64,000 nt of DNA from Omphalotus guepiniiformis. Lineage: Eukaryota; Basidiomycota; Agaricomycetes; Agaricales; Omphalotaceae. This document shows, piece after piece, positions 59,011-64,000 of the stretch. The position numbers and the translations under genes are program-made. The notes beneath the pieces were generated by a model, which was given only the letters and a program-made list of their open reading frames with translations, made no database searches and had not been told where the DNA came from. Location of the stretch: positions 62,001-126,000 of the forward strand of contig JAQOOI010000028.1 in NCBI GenBank assembly GCA_028554645.1, written 5' to 3'. Within the stretch, counting starts at the first letter, position 1. Every line of letters starts with the position of its first letter.

Positions 59011-62000
59011 TTAGGGACGATGTCCCCATCGTCCTGACTTCACCGCTAATGCCTCTGTTGGTATCTTCTTCGTTTCTACTACTTCAGTACATGCTTTAGG
59101 GATAGGTCGTAACAGCGATGTCAGAAATAAGGAAATTGGAACCTCAATCTTTCTTAACTGAGGTGGTCGTGGTTTATTGGGAAATTTTTTATGGAACTCT
59201 TCAATTGCTTCCTTTGCATTTGCAAGGTTTGCTAGTGGTTCCCATGTTTGTTCATGCCGTGAATATCCCTTCCATTGTACTTTGTAGCCAAATCTCCCTC
59301 CCCTATATTTTCCTGAATCTACTACTTCTTCTACTTCAAACTCCGGCTCTTCTCCTTCTATCACTGGTGGCGGATTGTCATTTTTTGGTTGTTCGGGAAA
59401 TTCAGGTGGGCGATAAGGTGACAGTAAGACTTCATTAAAGACGGGATGTAGCCTCTTCCAAGTCTTCGGGATCTTTAGTTGGTACAACGTTGCTCCAACT
59501 TTCTTTACGACTTCAAAAGGACCAAACCGTTTATCATCCAACTTCTTCATTGGTCGATCAGAAGTCAGATTTGTCACTTCAAGCCATCCTTTGTCATTAG
59601 GCTTGTATTTGACTGATGGTTTCCTCTTCTTGTCGTAATACCGAGTCATATCTTCCTTTGCCTTTTTGAGAGCTGCCCCTACTTCTTCCCTGATCTTGAT
59701 CATCTTATGGGCAAACTCCTGTGCTGTGGGGCTTGCCAACGGAGTCTTTGGAGCTGTTCTCTTATATGGATGTTGTCTCATATCAGCATAGAACGGAGTG
59801 ACACCCGTGGCTGAGTGTATCCTATCATTCAACATGAACTCTGCTGTTGGTAACCATTCATGCCAGTTGTTCTGATGTTGATTGATGAATAACCGGAGAT
59901 AATGTTCAATCTCTTGGTTCATCCGTTCCATCTATCCATTCGTCTGTGGGTGATATGCCGTTGTGAAACTTCCTTGAATGCCTAATAACCGGTATAGTTC
60001 CTTCATGAATTGAGAATGATATTGGGGTCCTCGATCATGGATAATCTTTCTCGGTAATCCGTGTATAGGAAAGATTTTGTCCCTATAGATTCTGGCCATT
60101 CCTTCAGACGTTAACGACATGTGTGTGGGTACTAGACGTGTTCGTTTTGTGAAATGGTCCACAGTCACACTTATAGCATTAAAACCTCCAGCTTCCGGTA
60201 GTTCTCCGATCAGATCTGTTCCTATGACTTCCCAGGGACCTTGTGGAACATTATTTGTGACTAGTGTTCCCGTCGGTTTGGTTCGATGAATCTTAGTGGC
60301 CTGGCACTTTTCACACCCTCTAATGTATTCCCGTACATCCTGAGTTATCCCTGGCCACCAATAGTTCCTTGTCACCAATTCCATGGTTTTGAACTGCCCT
60401 GGATGTCCTGTCAGAACAGTATCATGATGCAATCCAATGATCTTTCCTCATAACCTATTATCAATAGGCACATAAATCCTATCTTGCCACGTCACAATTT
60501 CTTCCTCTGACTCAATCCAATCCTTTTCTTTTCCTTTCAAAGCCTTATTCACTAGATTATCCCGTACTTTTGACTTCTTCTTTATAAGATCTAAGATCTC
60601 GTCCTCAGGCATCTCTAGTCTGTTGATTGAAAAAAGTTCCAGCTTTAAAAGTACCACATCCTCATTGTCTTTCTCTCCCGTCTCATGATTGGCCATCCTG
60701 GACAATGCATCTGGTTTTCCCATTGACTTTCCAGGTTTATGAATCAATGTAAAGTCGTATTCGGATAATTCAGTGATCCATCGGGCTTGTCGGCGATTCA
60801 ATTTCTGAGGCTTTTTGGAATACTGAAGATTTTGATGATCTGTATAGATCTCAAATGACTCTTCTGCATCCATCAGATACTGTCTCCAATCTGCTAAGGA
60901 ATCCATAATGGCCATCATTTCCTTATCATAGATCTCATAATTATGTTCTGTTTCATTTAGAGATCTAGATCTGAACGCAATAGGCCACCATTTTCCATCT
61001 ATCTTTTGTGATAAGACAGCTCCATTTGCATAATCTGATGAATCTGCCTCGACTCTGAATTGCCCATGATCACGGGGTATGGTTAGAACAACTTCTTTGG
61101 CAATTCTACTTTTGAGTTCTTCGAATGCCTGCTGTTGCTGCTCTGTCCATTCCCACTTTGAATTCCCAGTCAGTGATGACAATGGTTTCGCCACTTCACT
61201 GAATCCTCGGATAAATCATCGGTAGAAGTTACAGAAACCCAAGAAGGACTGTACTTCCTTCCTGTTTCCTGGTGTTTTCCATTCTTTTACCACTTTGACT
61301 TTTTTTGGATCCATCCGCACTTGTCCATTTCCTACAAACACTCCAAGGTACTCAACATTACTGGTCTCGAATTCACACTTTTCAGATCTAAGATATAACT
61401 TGTGTTGTCGTAATATATCTAACACCTGTTTTACAATTGACACGTGCTCTTTGATTGTGTTTGTGAAAACCAAAATATCGTCTAAGTACACCATGACGTG
61501 ACCTTTATTGATCAAATTCCTTAAGATATGATTCATGAATGCTTGGAAGGTCGCCGGAGAATTTGTAAGACCAAAGAACATAACCATTGGTTCAAAGAGC
61601 CCCCGATTAGTCCTAAATGCTGCCTTCCACTCATCACCTTCTTTGATCCGGATATTATTGTATCCCCATCGAACATCCATTTTCAAAAATACTTTCAAAT
61701 CCTTTAGTTTATCAATGAGTTCTTGAATGAGCGGCAACGGGTACTTGTTCTTTATTGTTGCTTCATTCAACTTCCGATAATCCTGAACAGGTTGAAGTTT
61801 CCCATCTTTCTTTGCCACAAAGAAGAATGGTGAGACCATTGGTGACTTTGATGGTCTAATTCGTCCAGATTTCAGATTTTCCTTAATGAACTCATCTAAA
61901 ACTTTCTGTTCTGAAGGATTTAATGGATAGACCTTGCAATCTACTGGTGTAAAGTCTGGCTTTAATTCAATTGCATGATCCCAGGGTCTTCATTCGGGTA

Positions 62001-62430
62001 GATTTTGGAAATCGGCTTCATCAAAAACGTCCTTGTACTCATTGACGTACTTGTCTGCTTTTGACTCAGTCTTTTTGCCCTTTCCAAAGTCCATACTCTA
62101 AAGATATCCATCCCAATTCAGGTAAAACAACCGATCCCCTTCTTCCAGTTCCCGGACTTCAGCGTCGGATTCAGGTTTTAGGTAATACAGTATGTAACCA
62201 CACTTCTTAGGACATTGATCAAACTTTAAGGTTGAGTCATTCCAATCTATATTGGGGTTATGATGTCTTAACCAATTGAGTCCCAGGAATATGTCCGTTT
62301 TGTCTAAATTTGTAACAGCAAGTTCAATGTGTTCCGCATGATCTCCCATTACCAATCTGACTTCTATGAATCCTTCAATTGAACCGTCCTCGTTTGCGAG
62401 TCCATCAAGCAGGATCAGGAGCACCTTCAA
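59011..62430 (-). pseudogene. Gypsy element 2 pol, decayed
   Basis: Order on the minus strand: protease remnant lacking the DSGA region (starts near LDGLANEDGSIEG); RT ([43 protein letters not shown] with intact YLDD); RNase H (RVEADSSDYANGAVLSQK, YTDHQNLQY); integrase (HHDTVLTGHPGQFKTMELV, CEKCQATKIH, HDRGPQYHSQFM, TAYHPQTNG) and a chromodomain (YKVQWKGYSRHEQTWEP). Stops: TAG 62098, TGA 61990 ([16 protein letters not shown]), TGA 61216 (FYR-stop-FIRGF), TGA 60448 (NRL-stop-GKIIG) and TAG 59932 (TNG-stop-MERMNQ). All fit C-to-T change from CGA or CAG. Distinct in sequence from element 1. Confidence 0.9.
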
Positions 62431-62860
62431 GGTTCAGCCACCAACCCTACCCTTCTCTTCAACATTCTTCATCGTAACGACCCGTCTTTCAAGGACAAAA
62501 TCAAAGATCTGAAGATGATAGGTGTGGGCTTGGGCTGGGACATGTTGGTGGTGGATCGCAATACAAGCTTGGTGAAGACAGAGACTGGCTTCCAACTCCA
62601 ACCCTCTTTGTCACGCCAACCTTTTGACTTCTCCAAGCCTGACACTTGCAGCACCATCGAGCGCATAGTTACCTCAGCTCTCGCGCCTCTTCACTCTTTG
62701 GCAAATGCTTCATCTTCTCGGGTACCTGCATCGACTGGCTCTTCCTTTCCATCCTTCCTCCCTACTATTAAGACACTCAACACCACCTGTTCCCCAGTGG
62801 AGGAGGAAAGCATTGGTCGGATCCTGGCAGAGAACAGTCCAGAGAGGTGACTTGAGGTCT
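62400..62860 (+). other. Foreign plus-strand ORF fragment inside Gypsy element 2
   Basis: An open frame read from about 62400 includes NPTLLFNILHRNDPSFKDKI and DLKMIGVGLGWDMLVVDRN and ends near 62850. It lies where the first half of the protease should be and runs against pol. I do not recognise it. It may be a captured or inserted gene fragment, or a shadow ORF. Confidence 0.4.
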
Positions 62861-63353
62861 TTGTTGAGATGTAGCATACAGTCTTCGGGCTTTAAATAAT
62901 ATATTTGTTACATTGCAGCAAGGAGTCTCTTTATAGAGCTCCAAAATTATTACATCTAGCAAGGGTTCTCTTCAAACAGGCCCAAATATCTCTACTTTTC
63001 ATTTCTTGTATAGAAATAAAAGCTTTTATGTTTCTTTCTTATGTGTGATTTCTTTCTTAAGTTCAAACTTCATTTAATTTCTTTAACATTTCCTTCGTCG
63101 AAGCTGTAAGTATGGACTCGTCTTAGAGAAATCCCAGCTCAAATGTAGTAAGTAGTAGCTAGACCCGTTATTTATAAGTCTCGTGCCTTTACTTATCACT
63201 CTGTGCCTCAGGCACTCATTCTCGCGTATCTTTAATCACTAACTGTTCGCTTCAACCAATCTTAGACACCGATTTATTGAAATCTAAAACATTGAAGTTT
63301 CAATTTTATGACATCTTAGTAATTTCAAAATTCTATGTCAAAAGTTCAAAGTT
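62861..63353. other. Non-coding insert in Gypsy element 2
   Basis: AT-rich sequence between the foreign ORF and gag with no gag-pol similarity. Confidence 0.4.
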
Positions 63354-64000
63354 CTATGTCCCTGACCTAAGAGCAGGCGATGCATCAAAAGGATCTAAAC
63401 TGGAGATAGCAAAAACTTCACTGGATAATATATCTTGTTCATTGTATAAAATCCCAGCTGGACTGACTCTAGCCAAATGAGGAGGTATATCTCTTCCGCT
63501 GTTCGACAGAGTATTCTGGGCAGTCCTCATGTCTCGTAAGTAAGCAGCCATTCCTCCAGCATACCCATTAGGAATCCTCGGTAGGTCGGATCTATCCGTT
63601 AGAATATATCGGTTTGTCTCCGCGTCAAACTTAATCAGATTTTCCCTAATAAGTCCCAGCATTTCCTCACACTGAGAAATGTGTAAGGGGTGTTTCAACT
63701 CTGGTTCTCATTTACCACACACAAAGCATCATTTGGTGTATGATCCTTCAGTTCTTGGCATCGCCAGATTTCCCAAGTTGTTAGATGGTGAAACGCTATC
63801 TTGTCCTTTCAAGAAAGATATCATGGACATTACCTCTGAATGACTTAGTCTGAGCTGTTCCAGTTGTCGAGTGAGTTCTTCTATGGAAATATTCTGTCCA
63901 GGTTTGTTTCTCGACATTGTTCCGGATGCCTGCAAAGGAGTGTCAACAACCGAAGTTTTTCGTACCTTTCTTATTCCTTCCATGTTGAGTCGCACTTCTT
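63354..64000 (-). pseudogene. Gypsy element 2 gag, C-terminal part
   Basis: 63995-63729 holds a coiled Gag region (SIEELTRQLEQLRLSHSEVM). Then a knuckle with a stop: CFVCGK-TGA-EPELKHPLHISQCEEML (63708, family Arg expected), followed by RENLIKFDAETNRYILTD and LPRIPNGYAGGMAAYLRDM. These are typical of the post-knuckle segment of Agaricomycete Gypsy Gag proteins. It continues beyond the window. Confidence 0.75.

Larger units (their letters stand above)
58545..64000 (-). mobile_element. Ty3/Gypsy element 2, 3' LTR to gag, runs off the window
   Basis: Second chromodomain LTR retrotransposon in the same orientation, inserted in the unknown gene. It contains an LTR, a decayed pol, a foreign insert and part of gag. 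Its 5' LTR lies outside, so age and target duplication cannot be read. Confidence 0.88.

Noticed and set aside
1..64000. tRNA or rRNA genes
   Set aside because: No cloverleaf with A and B boxes or rRNA sequence recognised by eye; a covariance search would be decisive.

Overview
The window looks like nuclear DNA of a filamentous basidiomycete, most likely an Agaricomycete (mushroom-forming fungus). The evidence is a laccase split by many 50-60 nt introns, a Skn7/Prr1-type regulator with spliced HSF and receiver domains, a split zinc-finger Sfp1-like factor, chromodomain Ty3/Gypsy elements, a Tad-like LINE with RNase H, and an IS630/Tc1-type DDE element of a kind common in Agaricomycetes. I saw no rRNA, tRNA or CRISPR array.

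Layout. Positions 1-16355 are a gene-bearing segment: the 3' part of a laccase (+), an SKN7-like regulator (+), a 0.8 kb TIR element, a J-domain protein (-) and a C2H2 factor (+, divergent from the J protein). From 16356 to the end nearly everything is transposon-derived. In order: a TA-flanked Tc1/mariner-type element with a decayed transposase (16356-19413); a decayed Gypsy pol (about 21821-23560); a 4.1 kb CACTG-terminus element carrying two large arrays of an 11-bp minisatellite (25149-29260); an old LINE whose ORF is split by three later insertions (31038-44337); a decayed KOW-domain gene (45677-48000); a complete Gypsy element with 505-bp LTRs (48096-56350); a decayed unknown gene (56616-58544); and the 3' LTR plus most of gag-pol of a second Gypsy element running off the window (58545-64000).

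Main points of interest. (1) One LINE ORF is cut by a Tad-like LINE, a TIR element with roughly 660-bp inverted repeats, and a 1.8 kb element. Removing each insertion with one copy of its target duplication (15, 4 and 5 bp) restores one continuous reading frame. (2) Nearly every premature stop in the repeats is a TGA where the family has arginine, as expected from C-to-T change at CGA codons, which suggests methylation- or RIP-like decay. (3) The complete Gypsy element carries, antisense to pol, a spliced TATA-bearing gene for a protein with perfect Zn2Cys6 cysteine spacing. The same element has YLDG in place of YLDD and two nonsense codons in pol, although I saw only one difference between its LTRs. 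(4) The minisatellite element holds a 138-bp CACTG MITE in one of two internal direct repeats; the other repeat preserves the empty site and shows a 3-bp TAG duplication.

All coordinates and splice sites were read by eye, and identity levels are estimates. Family assignments rest on recognised motifs, not on searches.
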